Program-made: the position numbers and the translations under genes | In this document: in pieces, positions 8,462-16,543 of the stretch | Position numbering within the stretch: the first letter of the stretch is position 1 | Layout: the number at the start of each line of letters is the position of its first letter | Source of the DNA: an uncultured Eubacteriales bacterium | Lineage (GTDB): Bacteria > Bacillota > Clostridia > Oscillospirales > Acutalibacteraceae | Direction: 5' to 3' | DNA: 64,000 nt | NCBI GenBank assembly: GCA_934476085.1 | Contig: CAKSNE010000003.1 | Span: 1 to 64,000, forward strand | The notes under the pieces: generated by a model | Seen by the model: the letters and a program-made list of their open reading frames with translations, nothing else | Database searches by the model: none | What the model was told of the DNA's origin: nothing

Positions 8462-9648
8462 AAATATCTTAATTCGTCAAGCGCATGATCATTTTCTTTT
8501 ATAACTTTGTCATATTCTGCGTTTTCGTCCCAGCTGTAAAGTGAAAATTCACGAATAATATCTTTACAATTTTCATTTATTAAGATTTTTTTCGATTTAA
8601 TAAGATCGCTGACAACACGAATTCCAAAAACAACATTGTTATTAGCGGGACGAACATGAAAGAGTCTATGCCGTCTTACTGTTTGAATAAAAGATGCCGC
8701 TGAAGGATCAATAATAATTGATTTAATTTTGTACCCTGCCGAAAAGCGTAGCAGTTCATTATAGTACTCTTCATCAGTCAACTGACGACCGGTTTTTCTT
8801 GAATTATAGTAAAATTCTTTTAACCTTACTGCCGTTTCACCGTTAAATACCCAAAGCCCCATACTAAACGGATTTACTGTTCCGTAATCAATGCTTATAT
8901 AATATTCACCTTGGATATTTGTGTTTGAAATTATATTTTCTTTATTAAACATAGGGTAAACAATTCCTTGGGAAGCAACCCATTTTCCAAAAACAAAACG
9001 GTCTTTAAAAACGCCTGAATAAAGCGATTTTGCTCTTGATATTTCAGCTTTTGAAAGAGATGGATTATCTTCCATTGTAAAGTGAATGTGTAAAGCGTTT
9101 TTATCTTTTGAATTTAAAATCCATTCTTTATAAAACCAGTGTTCCGGGCTTTCCGGATTACAATTAAAGAATAGTTTAGCTTCAGGAATTGATAGCGTTC
9201 TCGCAATTCCTTGTTCAACAAAACTTCTTGGCTGGAGTGCAACTTCATCGAAAAAAACTCCGCAAAGCGTAAGCCCTTGAATAAGTGCCGCTGAGCCTTT
9301 GTCTTTTCCTGAAAAAACATAAAAATAATTTTCTTTATCATTGTTTTTAATTGTTAAAATGTGTTTTGTTGAATTGTAATTTACGCTGAAAAAAGCAGTT
9401 ATATCAGTCATTTGACTAATAAAGTTTATAATATTTCGCTCAACCGAGCCGATTGTTTTTCCGCAAAAAGCAAAGTAAGATTTATTAAAAAATCTCATTG
9501 CCCAATGAATAAATGAAAGCGTCATAACCGCAGTTTTGCCCGAACGCACTGCTCCGTCACAAATAAGTGCATTATAGCCCCGATATTTTTTGTTATGAGC
9601 AAACTTTAAAACGGTTTTTTGTTTTTCAGATAATTTTTCAATTCTCAT
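8398..9648 (-). CDS. Phage terminase large subunit (PBSX/XtmB-like)
   Basis: The ATG at 9648 overlaps the end of the small terminase gene and gives 416 residues beginning MRIEKLSEKQ; upstream in-frame codons are less likely. The ATPase domain shows an unusual Walker A, DGAVRSGKT, and Walker B, GVFFDEVAL, followed by a coupling segment. The RNase H-like nuclease domain shows acidic clusters in YISIDYGTVNPF, IIIDPSAASF and NDHALDELRYF. The enzyme translocates DNA into the prohead and cuts concatemers. All expected catalytic acidic residues are visible and the frame is intact. Confidence 0.9.
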   Translation of the reverse strand: MRIEKLSEKQKTVLKFAHNKKYRGYNALICDGAVRSGKTAVMTLSFIHWAMRFFNKSYFAFCGKTIGSVERNIINFISQMTDITAFFSVNYNSTKHILTIKNNDKENYFYVFSGKDKGSAALIQGLTLCGVFFDEVALQPRSFVEQGIARTLSIPEAKLFFNCNPESPEHWFYKEWILNSKDKNALHIHFTMEDNPSLSKAEISRAKSLYSGVFKDRFVFGKWVASQGIVYPMFNKENIISNTNIQGEYYISIDYGTVNPFSMGLWVFNGETAVRLKEFYYNSRKTGRQLTDEEYYNELLRFSAGYKIKSIIIDPSAASFIQTVRRHRLFHVRPANNNVVFGIRVVSDLIKSKKILINENCKDIIREFSLYSWDENAEYDKVIKENDHALDELRYFCMTVMNKRKSKGKSQPSYYF

Positions 9649-9910
9649 CGTTTTCAAGTGCCTTATAAAGAATTGATAGATTAGATTTTGCTTCATCATC
9701 AGGATTTTCTAATATTGCAACAACCTGCTTTGTTGCGGAAACATTGCCCTTTAGTGCTTCATTTACAAGCGATTCCATAACTGCTGTGCCATAGTTGATT
9801 TTGCTTTTTGGCACACCTTTTTTAATAAGTCGCTCACATTCTTCACTATCAGGCTTTAAGGATAAAATGGTTTTTATTGAAGAAAACAGCGAATTTTTAT
9901 TTTTCGCCAA
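9638..9910 (-). CDS. Phage terminase small subunit
   Basis: I chose the TTG at 9910 because GGAGGG lies seven bases upstream; it gives 90 residues beginning LAKNKNSLF. The frame is open further 5' with an ATG at 9946. The protein is helical and includes KGVPKSKINYGTAVMESLVN and ALKGNVSATKQVVAILENP, a pattern seen in small terminases that recognise packaging sites. Its last codons overlap the start of the large subunit, as is usual for the pair. Small terminases vary strongly, so position is the main support. Confidence 0.65.
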   Translation of the reverse strand: MAKNKNSLFSSIKTILSLKPDSEECERLIKKGVPKSKINYGTAVMESLVNEALKGNVSATKQVVAILENPDDEAKSNLSILYKALENDEN

Positions 9911-10062
9911 TAAAATCCCTCCAAATAAAAAGTTTGTTCCGCCCATATCCCACCCGACAGCATTAAAAATTACTTTGCCGTCAAAAAATGCTGATAAGCA
10001 TTAACGACCGTAACTAGTATTTGGTCGCTTTTCTTATCGCATTTATAAATTACCACAACAAA

Positions 10063-10106
10063 AAGCGGACATTCAAGGACATAATAAAGCCTTGAGATGC
10101 CCGCTT
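10063..10106 (-). terminator. Hairpin with T-tail on the minus strand
   Basis: Arms AAGCGG-A-CATT-CAAGG and CCTTG-AGATG-C-CCGCTT form an imperfect stem; on the minus strand it is followed by TTTTTGTTG. No minus-strand gene lies upstream of it now, since the next gene to the right is on the plus strand. It may be left from a gene lost when the phage module inserted, or it may insulate the module. Confidence 0.5.
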
Positions 10107-10167
10107 AAAATTGTGATTTTGCACATAATTTTTGATTTACAGACGGTTATTTTCTAATTAAAATCTG

Positions 10168-10196
10168 TTGACTAAAGAAAAGTATAGTTGTAAAAT
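10168..10196 (+). promoter_or_regulatory. Sigma-A-type promoter of the MATE gene
   Basis: TTGACT (10168-10173) and TAAAAT (10191-10196) are separated by 17 bp, about 40 bp before the TTG start of the MATE gene. Confidence 0.7.
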
Positions 10197-10236
10197 TATA
10201 TAGTAAGTCTAAAAAAATGAAAAGGAAAGAAGAAAT

Positions 10237-11655
10237 TTGGAAAAACAAGAACTTTCATCAGCAAAACTCGGTGAAATGCCTATTAAAAGGTTAGTAATAA
10301 CTATGGCAGGACCGATAATTGCATCAATGCTCGTTCAAGCACTTTATAATATCGTTGACAGCATATTTTTAGGTCAAGCAGATTTATCAGGTAATACTTT
10401 AACCGCTTTAACAATAGCTTTCCCTTGGCAAAATATTATGATTGCTATTGCCGTTGGTACAGGCGTAGGTGTAAATGCACTTTTGTCGCGTGCTTTGGGT
10501 GAAAAAAATTATGACCATGCAAATAAAGCGGCGAGTATCGGTGTTTTAATCTCGTTTTTGAGTTGGGTTGTAATGGTTATTTTAACAGTAACCCTTGTAA
10601 ATCCGTTTGTTGAAATGCAAGTTGCTTCCGCAGCAAGCTCTGATCCTGCAATAGCAAAAAACATCGGTCTTATCTCTATGTATACAAAAGAGTATCTTTA
10701 TATAGTAAGCGGTGCTTCGCTCGGTGTATTTATTCAGGTTTGTTATGAGCGACTTTTACAAGCAACCGGTAAAACAGTTCTTTCAATGACAATTCAGCTT
10801 ATCGGTGCTATTATAAACATTGTATTGGATCCTGTTTTTATTTTTGTTTTCAAAATGAGTGCAAGCGGTGCAGCTATTGCTACTGTAATAGGTCAAATTT
10901 GTGCAGCTTTTGCCGGGTTCCTGTTTAATAAGTATAAAAATACCGATATTAAAGTTACCTTTAAAGATATGAAGCCAAAAAAGGATGTTGTATTAAAAAT
11001 TTACAAAGTTGCCGTTCCGTCAATGGTAATGTCGGCAATAGGTTCGGTAATGACTGCCGGTATGAATATGATTTTAATGTCGATTAAAACAGGCGGTACT
11101 GTAGCAACAACTGTTTTCGGACTTTACTTTAAATTATTGAGCTTTGTTAATATGCCTGTATTTGGTTTGAATAGCGGCCTTATCCCGATTATCTCGTATA
11201 ATTTTGGCGCTAAAAATAAAAAGCGTATTATTGATGCTATTAAAGTCAGCGTTGTTTATGCGATTGTTATTATGTTTATAGGTCTTGCTCTTTATCAGGC
11301 AATGCCGGATAAGCTTCTTATGATGTTCAGCCAAAATAAAGAACTTATTGATCATGGTGTTACAGCTCTTCGCATTACTTCGTTACCATTTATTTTATCG
11401 GGATTTTGTATCGTTGCTTCGGCTTCATTCCAGGCACTCGATGCACCTAGATATTCGGTTATAATTTCAGTAGCAAGACAGTTAGTTGCGTTATTACCGG
11501 TAGCTTATTTATTCTCGCTTACAGGTAAGGTTGAGTTAGTATGGTGGGCATTCCCGATTTCAGAAATTATTTCATTTGCTTGCTGTGCAATATTTATGAG
11601 AAAAATTTATATTAATAAAATTAAACCGTTACCTGATGTTCCTGAACAAGCATAA
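10237..11655 (+). CDS. MATE family multidrug/metabolite efflux transporter
   Basis: A 472-residue polytopic membrane protein with about 12 hydrophobic segments in two similar halves, the MATE fold. Typical motifs are MAGPIIASMLVQALYNIVDS in helix 1 and GTGVGVNALLSRALGEKN after helix 2, with the related PVFGLNSGLIPIISYNFGAK block in the second half. MATE proteins export cationic drugs or metabolites using Na+ or H+ gradients. The start is TTG at 10237 behind AAAGGAAAGAAG. It is monocistronic, with its own promoter and terminator, and has no neighbouring regulator, so the substrate is unknown. Confidence 0.9.
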   Translation: MEKQELSSAKLGEMPIKRLVITMAGPIIASMLVQALYNIVDSIFLGQADLSGNTLTALTIAFPWQNIMIAIAVGTGVGVNALLSRALGEKNYDHANKAASIGVLISFLSWVVMVILTVTLVNPFVEMQVASAASSDPAIAKNIGLISMYTKEYLYIVSGASLGVFIQVCYERLLQATGKTVLSMTIQLIGAIINIVLDPVFIFVFKMSASGAAIATVIGQICAAFAGFLFNKYKNTDIKVTFKDMKPKKDVVLKIYKVAVPSMVMSAIGSVMTAGMNMILMSIKTGGTVATTVFGLYFKLLSFVNMPVFGLNSGLIPIISYNFGAKNKKRIIDAIKVSVVYAIVIMFIGLALYQAMPDKLLMMFSQNKELIDHGVTALRITSLPFILSGFCIVASASFQALDAPRYSVIISVARQLVALLPVAYLFSLTGKVELVWWAFPISEIISFACCAIFMRKIYINKIKPLPDVPEQA

Positions 11656-11660
11656 AAATA

Positions 11661-11692
11661 AAAGCGTCACTTTTTAAAAGTGACGCTTTTTT
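11661..11692. terminator. Bidirectional terminator between MATE and secreted protein genes
   Basis: Perfect stem AAAGCGTCACTTTT / AAAAGTGACGCTTT with T runs on both sides; it serves the two convergent genes. Confidence 0.85.
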
Positions 11693-11709
11693 GTACGATA
11701 TATTAAATT

Positions 11710-13425
11710 TTATTCAGCAACATATTTTGCAACATAATTGTCGATAATTGTTTTTTGTTCATCGGTTAAGGCGTTGTAAACAGCTGTGTCATTTTTAACG
11801 CTGTTAGCAACAAAGCAAACTGATCTTAATAAATTATTGATATCATCAGACGGATAAGTTGCATAAATTGTTTTTGAAAATTCGCCTAAAGTAATTTTAG
11901 CATATCCACGACCTGCAAATTTGTTGTTTAAGTTATGCTCTTTAAATCTAACGATTGAACCAACAAAGCCAGAGAAATCTCCTTCGGTGTACCATTCTCT
12001 TGCATCATAAGGAATATCTAAAATTTGACCGCTCATATCAAATGTAAGAGCTTCTTTACCGATTATATCATCTCTTGAAACAAGTGTACCTAATTGAACA
12101 GTAGCACCCATTGTTTCTAATATATTAAGTTGTGCTGTATCAATGTTTGTGTAGAAACGCAATCCGCTAGGATCAGTATATCTGACAGCAGCACCTGTTC
12201 TCATAGAAAGCGAAAGTGTCATAGTTGTTACGGTAATATTTTTATCAACAGAAATGGTTTCGCCTGATGCATAAAGCTTTTCACCGTCGGAATAACCAAC
12301 AAAATCAGCGTTATTATTTTCAGGGAAAGTGAAGCTTCCGTCTGTTGATTCATATTCAGTACCGTCAATAGTTACTGTAGGTTGCTTTTCAACTTTAATA
12401 TAAATAGGAGAGAATTTAAAAATGTTTTCTCCGTTTTCAATTGAATCTAAACCGTCAGCATCAAGCAACATAATCTGCATAGCTCCGCCTGTTAATGTAC
12501 CGAGCTCTAAAGTATAAGTTTTATCTTTAGCAAGATAAGGCAAGCTTGAATCAGCAGGTGTTGTATAACCCGGTGTAACAACCTTAATTTTTATCGGTCT
12601 GTTTGAGTTATTTGTAATGTCAAGATATGCGGTTTGAGTTGTAGCAGGAACGTTCTTCCAATTTGAATTGAGCTGGCGGAATTTATCAAATGTACCGTTA
12701 ACTACACTAACATTAGCTGTACCGTTATCATAATCAAAAGTTGTAGTAGCAAATGAGCCCCATGAATTTGCGACATTGTTCCAACCCTCAGTTTTACTCC
12801 ATTCATGTTTTAAACCGCTGAATTTGAAAACGCTTTCGTTTGTATATTCAGGCTGTGGCTGTGGAGTTGCTGAACCTAAAGTATAAACAGGTGAAAGCTT
12901 AAACAAGTTGTCTGCACAAACAATAGCGTCGGAACCTGCAATATCTTGTAACATAATCTGCATAGCTCCGCCTGTTAATGTGCCGAGTTCTAAACGGAAA
13001 GTTTTGCCTGATTCAACAGTAGGTAAATCAGCGTCAGCAGGTGTTGTATAACCGCCGGTTGCTATTTTTATCTTGATAGTTCTTGTTGAATTATTGGTAA
13101 CATCAATATAGGCAGATTGAGTTGTAGCAGGAACGTTGTTCCAGTTAGAGTTAAACTGACGGAACTTGTCATAATCGCCTGCGGTTACGTTAACGGTGGC
13201 TTCGCCATCTTCTGAATAAGTAAAAGATGTGGTGGCAAAAGAGCCCCAAGCCCAGTTGTTGTTTGGATTACAACCTTCGGTTTTTGACCATGCAGCATTT
13301 TCCGGGCCGAATTTATAAACAGTTGTTTTTTGTTCATCGGCACTTGCTGAAATTTGCAATCCGGCTACTGATACCGCCATAATAAGGCAAAGCATCAATG
13401 AAATCATTCTTTTAAGTTTTTTCAT
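11710..13425 (-). CDS. Secreted protein with two tandem copies of a ~150-residue domain
   Basis: The ATG at 13425 follows GGAGG and gives 571 residues. Residues 1-29 are a signal peptide (MKKLKRMISLMLCLIMAVSV). Residues about 36-182 and 198-345 are two copies of one domain, sharing YDKFRQFNSNW or FDKFRQLNSNW, NNVPATTQ or KNVPATTQ, GYTTPAD and LELGTLTGGAMQIML. Residues about 350-400 form a small Ig-like linker (TVTIDGTEYESTDGS). A C-terminal domain follows with AVRYTDPSGLRFYTNID and GRGYAKITLGEF, of a type I associate with ruminococcal surface proteins. The duplicated domains are beta-rich and could bind carbohydrate, but I do not recognise them. There is no sorting signal, so it is probably released. 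Confidence 0.75.
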   Translation of the reverse strand: MKKLKRMISLMLCLIMAVSVAGLQISASADEQKTTVYKFGPENAAWSKTEGCNPNNNWAWGSFATTSFTYSEDGEATVNVTAGDYDKFRQFNSNWNNVPATTQSAYIDVTNNSTRTIKIKIATGGYTTPADADLPTVESGKTFRLELGTLTGGAMQIMLQDIAGSDAIVCADNLFKLSPVYTLGSATPQPQPEYTNESVFKFSGLKHEWSKTEGWNNVANSWGSFATTTFDYDNGTANVSVVNGTFDKFRQLNSNWKNVPATTQTAYLDITNNSNRPIKIKVVTPGYTTPADSSLPYLAKDKTYTLELGTLTGGAMQIMLLDADGLDSIENGENIFKFSPIYIKVEKQPTVTIDGTEYESTDGSFTFPENNNADFVGYSDGEKLYASGETISVDKNITVTTMTLSLSMRTGAAVRYTDPSGLRFYTNIDTAQLNILETMGATVQLGTLVSRDDIIGKEALTFDMSGQILDIPYDAREWYTEGDFSGFVGSIVRFKEHNLNNKFAGRGYAKITLGEFSKTIYATYPSDDINNLLRSVCFVANSVKNDTAVYNALTDEQKTIIDNYVAKYVAE

Positions 13426-13596
13426 AACATATTCCTCCAAGATATAAAAATCAAAAATTAATTATTAGTTAAAAACGATATGTGCGAATTTAACTAAAAG
13501 ATTTTATAATCTTTAAATTTATTATACAACTTCTACTAAAAAAATGCAAGAAGAAAATTGAGTTTTTGTTTAAAATTTAAATAAAAAGAAAAAAAT

Positions 13597-14991
13597 TCAT
13601 TTTAAAAATTTTTCTAATTCTTTAACTGAAGCAATTATTCCATAATCGGAATAATCAAAAATCGGTGCTGATTTATCAGGGTTTATTGCAATAATTGTTT
13701 TAGATTTTTTAATTCCGACAATATGATGAACAGCCCCGGAAATACCGACAGCTATATAAATTGACGGGTTTACGGTTTTTCCTGTAAGACCGACTTGCAT
13801 TTCATAAGGCAAAAAAGCATTATCAACCATTTTTCTGGTTGTTGAGCAATCGGCATTTATTTTTTTTGCAAAATTCTGAACTATAGTTAAATCATCTTTT
13901 GCACCAAACCCAATACCGACCAAAATATCGCTTACGTCGCTTTTGGTTGTTCTGAAAGTCGCCATAGCAGGTCGGCGTTCGCATTTTATCTTTGCTAAAA
14001 CACTGCCCGAAAGTGCCGGACGAATCATAAAATATTCTTTTCCGTTTGATTCAAGCGATGTACAATCAGCACACAATCCGGTGTTTAGTAAAACTGCAAC
14101 TGTGGCACTGAGCCTTTTTGATACGCTGTCGCTTCCCCAAAGAACAATGTCAGGATCAAGCGTTTTTATTTTCTCACATAAATTTTCGGGCGTATCAAAA
14201 TCAATTATCTCTATATTATCTGTAACGATTTTTGCATATTCAATAGCTGAATCAGTTACACAAACCGCTTTTCCGAATTTCTCTTTATGTTCAATTTTTG
14301 TAATAAAATTATCTTTTTTGTTAAGTGATAATTCTATTATTTTATTTAATTCATTTATTTCAATGAATTTACATTTCCGTTTATCAAATTTGTTATCAAT
14401 ATTTTCGATAACACGGGTAGGCGAGCCTAAAAGACCGCATTTTGCCTTATCGGCATTAATCATTTCAGCAGAAAATATCTCGCATTCAACTGTTTTGCTT
14501 CTAAGGCGTGGCAATCTTAAATTATTAATTCGTTCAATTGTTAAAACTGCCGGTGCCGTTACTTCGGTTTCGCCTTCATCTCTTGTTAAGCAACTGACTT
14601 TTTCGTCGTTGACGTTATTAACATTCATAACATTTGTAATTAAAGAGTATTCACAAAATTTTGAAAGCATAACACCTGTTTGACCGGTATCTCCGATAAG
14701 GGTTTGTCTGCCGCAAAAAACATAATCAGGATTTAATTTTTTTATCATAAGTGATAAGGTGTAAGCAGTGGCCAAGGTATCTGCACCGGCAAAAATTTTA
14801 TCGCATAATAAAATTGCCCTTGCCGCACCTAATCTTGTAAGCTTTGTTAATTCATCACGAGTGGACATAGCACCCATGCTTAAAAGCGTTACATTAGCAT
14901 TTTCAATTCTAAGCGCTTGTTCATAAGCACAAGCATCAAAAGGACTTATTTCACCGTCAAGACCTAGTCTGACGCATACAACTATGTTCAT
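13597..14991 (-). CDS. Electron transfer flavoprotein, single-chain EtfB-EtfA fusion
   Basis: A 464-residue protein joining both ETF subunits. Residues 1 to about 215 are EtfB: the fold start MNIVVCVRLGLDGEISPFD, IFAGADTLATAYTLSLMI, and the nucleotide loop CGRQTLIGDTGQTG. Residues about 235-464 are a shortened EtfA, with a reduced first domain and a full FAD domain (QVGLTGKTVNPSIYIAVGIS, then GAVHHIVGIKKSKTIIAINP, then APIFDYSDYGI). ETFs pass electrons between flavin dehydrogenases and ferredoxin, NAD or quinones. It is the last gene of the operon, four bases after the FGGY kinase, and probably accepts electrons from the GlcD-like protein and Fe-S protein upstream. Separate etfB and etfA genes are the rule; there is no stop or frameshift between the halves here. 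Confidence 0.85.
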   Translation of the reverse strand: MNIVVCVRLGLDGEISPFDACAYEQALRIENANVTLLSMGAMSTRDELTKLTRLGAARAILLCDKIFAGADTLATAYTLSLMIKKLNPDYVFCGRQTLIGDTGQTGVMLSKFCEYSLITNVMNVNNVNDEKVSCLTRDEGETEVTAPAVLTIERINNLRLPRLRSKTVECEIFSAEMINADKAKCGLLGSPTRVIENIDNKFDKRKCKFIEINELNKIIELSLNKKDNFITKIEHKEKFGKAVCVTDSAIEYAKIVTDNIEIIDFDTPENLCEKIKTLDPDIVLWGSDSVSKRLSATVAVLLNTGLCADCTSLESNGKEYFMIRPALSGSVLAKIKCERRPAMATFRTTKSDVSDILVGIGFGAKDDLTIVQNFAKKINADCSTTRKMVDNAFLPYEMQVGLTGKTVNPSIYIAVGISGAVHHIVGIKKSKTIIAINPDKSAPIFDYSDYGIIASVKELEKFLK

Positions 14992-14994
14992 ATT

Positions 14995-16464
14995 TTAGTC
15001 CTCATTATAAATAGGCGCTAATGCGTCGTGGATTTTTTTATACTTTTTAAATATTTCATTATATTTTTTTGTGTTTTCTAAATTCGGTTTTACTGTTTTG
15101 ATTGGTTTAATACACTTTTCAACTGCATCAACACAATCGTTGAAAACGCCACAGGCAATTCCTGCAAGCATAGCTGATCCGAGCGACGAATCACTGCTTT
15201 TTGTAATTACGAGTTCAATGCCTAAAACATCGGCAATAATTTTGCTCCAAACATCTCCTTTAGCCCCGCCACCAATGAGTGTAGCATGAGAATTATAAGG
15301 AATTTTCAGAGAATCAAGATAGTTTTTTGAATCAAGCAATGATAATGCAACGCCTTCTAAAACAGCTCTTGCAAAATGAGCTTTTGTATGAGTTGAGCGT
15401 ATTCCGATAAAGCTTCCGCAAAGCTTAGGATCGGCGTAAGGAGTTAATTCTCCATTAAGATAAGGGTGAAAATATAAATTATCTGCTCCGATTTCAATAT
15501 CTTTTGCAAGATTATCAAGAGTATTATAATCTTCGCCAAAGGTATCTCTAAACCAACGATATGATGATGCTGCCGCTTTTGTTGCGGTTCCGGGGTACCA
15601 AAGCCCTTTTCTTATATGAGAGTAATTTACCAAATGCTCATCAGGAAAAGCAGAATCGGTTACAACGCAAATTCTGCCTGCTGTTGCAAGTTTCACTGTT
15701 ATATCATTTTTGTTTACCGCACCTGATGCAAAAATCTCCATACAGGTATCGGTTGTTCCGCAAATTACAGGAGTGCCTTCGAGAAGCCCTGTAAACTCTG
15801 AAGCTGATTTTGTGACTTTTCCGATTATATCTTCGGGAGAAACAATCTGCGGTAAGAAATCAATGTTAATACCGGCGATTTTGCAAAGATTTTCGTCCCA
15901 TTTTCCTTTATTATAATCAAAAAGCATACTGCCCTGGGCTTCTATATTGTCGGTACAAAAAACATTAGTTAAGAAAAATCTAATATAATCTTTTTCAAAG
16001 AAAATATAGTTAATTTTATTAAAAATTTCAGGTTCGTTTTCTCTAACCCAAATTATTTGTGGCAAAGTCCAAATAGTATCGGGCTTGTGATAAGTTTTTT
16101 CAAAAATCTCTTCTTTTGATTTTTCAATTAATTCTTTTGATTGAGAAACACTTCTTGTATCTGTCCAATGAATTGCATTTCTAAGCGGCTTATGGTTTTT
16201 ATCACAAAGAACTGCGGTGTGAGTAGCAGAATCAATAGCAATACAAAGGATATCTTGATTATTTATTTTGCTTTTTTTAAAAAGGGCAGAGATATTAATT
16301 TTAAGTGCATTAATCCAATCATCCGGAGATTGTTCACATGCACCGTTGAAAGGATGATAAGTCGGATATTCGGCAACACTTTCCGCAATAGTTTCACCGT
16401 TTGTATCTATAAGGGTAGCCTTTGAAGAACCACCGCCAAAATCAATTCCAAGCAAGTATTTCAT
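14995..16464 (-). CDS. FGGY family carbohydrate kinase (xylulokinase-like)
   Basis: A 489-residue protein with the two FGGY domains: N-terminal phosphate motif LLGIDFGGGSSKATLIDTNG, substrate-side TDTRS, and the C-terminal ATP-binding motif ATLIGGGAKGDVWSKIIADV. FGGY kinases phosphorylate ketoses or polyols such as xylulose, ribulose, rhamnulose or glycerol; the sequence resembles the xylulose kinase branch, but the substrate cannot be read off. It is preceded by an 80-base gap carrying a hairpin, so it may be expressed at a different level from the genes before it. Together with the isomerase it could make a ketose phosphate for the downstream PfkB kinase and aldolase. Confidence 0.87.
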   Translation of the reverse strand: MKYLLGIDFGGGSSKATLIDTNGETIAESVAEYPTYHPFNGACEQSPDDWINALKINISALFKKSKINNQDILCIAIDSATHTAVLCDKNHKPLRNAIHWTDTRSVSQSKELIEKSKEEIFEKTYHKPDTIWTLPQIIWVRENEPEIFNKINYIFFEKDYIRFFLTNVFCTDNIEAQGSMLFDYNKGKWDENLCKIAGINIDFLPQIVSPEDIIGKVTKSASEFTGLLEGTPVICGTTDTCMEIFASGAVNKNDITVKLATAGRICVVTDSAFPDEHLVNYSHIRKGLWYPGTATKAAASSYRWFRDTFGEDYNTLDNLAKDIEIGADNLYFHPYLNGELTPYADPKLCGSFIGIRSTHTKAHFARAVLEGVALSLLDSKNYLDSLKIPYNSHATLIGGGAKGDVWSKIIADVLGIELVITKSSDSSLGSAMLAGIACGVFNDCVDAVEKCIKPIKTVKPNLENTKKYNEIFKKYKKIHDALAPIYNED

Positions 16465-16501
16465 TTTTTAATATCTCTCCGTTTTTGTTTAAAATAGCAA
16501 A

Positions 16502-16536
16502 GCAAAGATATAGTTAAAAAATTTCTATATCTTTGC
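16502..16536 (-). promoter_or_regulatory. Intercistronic hairpin in the catabolic operon
   Basis: Arms GCAAAGATATAG and CTATATCTTTGC pair perfectly over 12 bp around an 11-nt AT-rich loop, between the IolB-like and FGGY kinase genes. Only short T runs follow on the minus strand. It may protect the upstream mRNA 3' end or partly terminate transcription. Confidence 0.55.
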
Positions 16537-16543
16537 ATAAAAA

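Larger units (their letters stand above)
9911..10236. other. Gene-free junction between phage module and MATE gene
   Basis: No gene is supported on either strand. The stretch contains a weak CGACC/GGTCG hairpin near 10004-10029, a longer hairpin at 10063-10106 and the MATE promoter at 10168-10196. In the frame of the small terminase the minus strand stays open upstream to a stop near 10003, but without a usable start. No integrase, excisionase or repressor gene lies here, and I found no sequence shared with the other end of the module that could be an attachment site. Confidence 0.6.

Noticed and set aside
700..10110. Attachment-site repeats flanking the phage module.
   Set aside because: The hairpins at 705-740 and 10063-10106 share no sequence, and I found no direct repeat long enough between the two ends.
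13943..14683. A 246-codon open frame opposite to the ETF gene.
   Set aside because: It has no ribosome site, no recognisable domain and lies entirely within a well-supported conserved gene.
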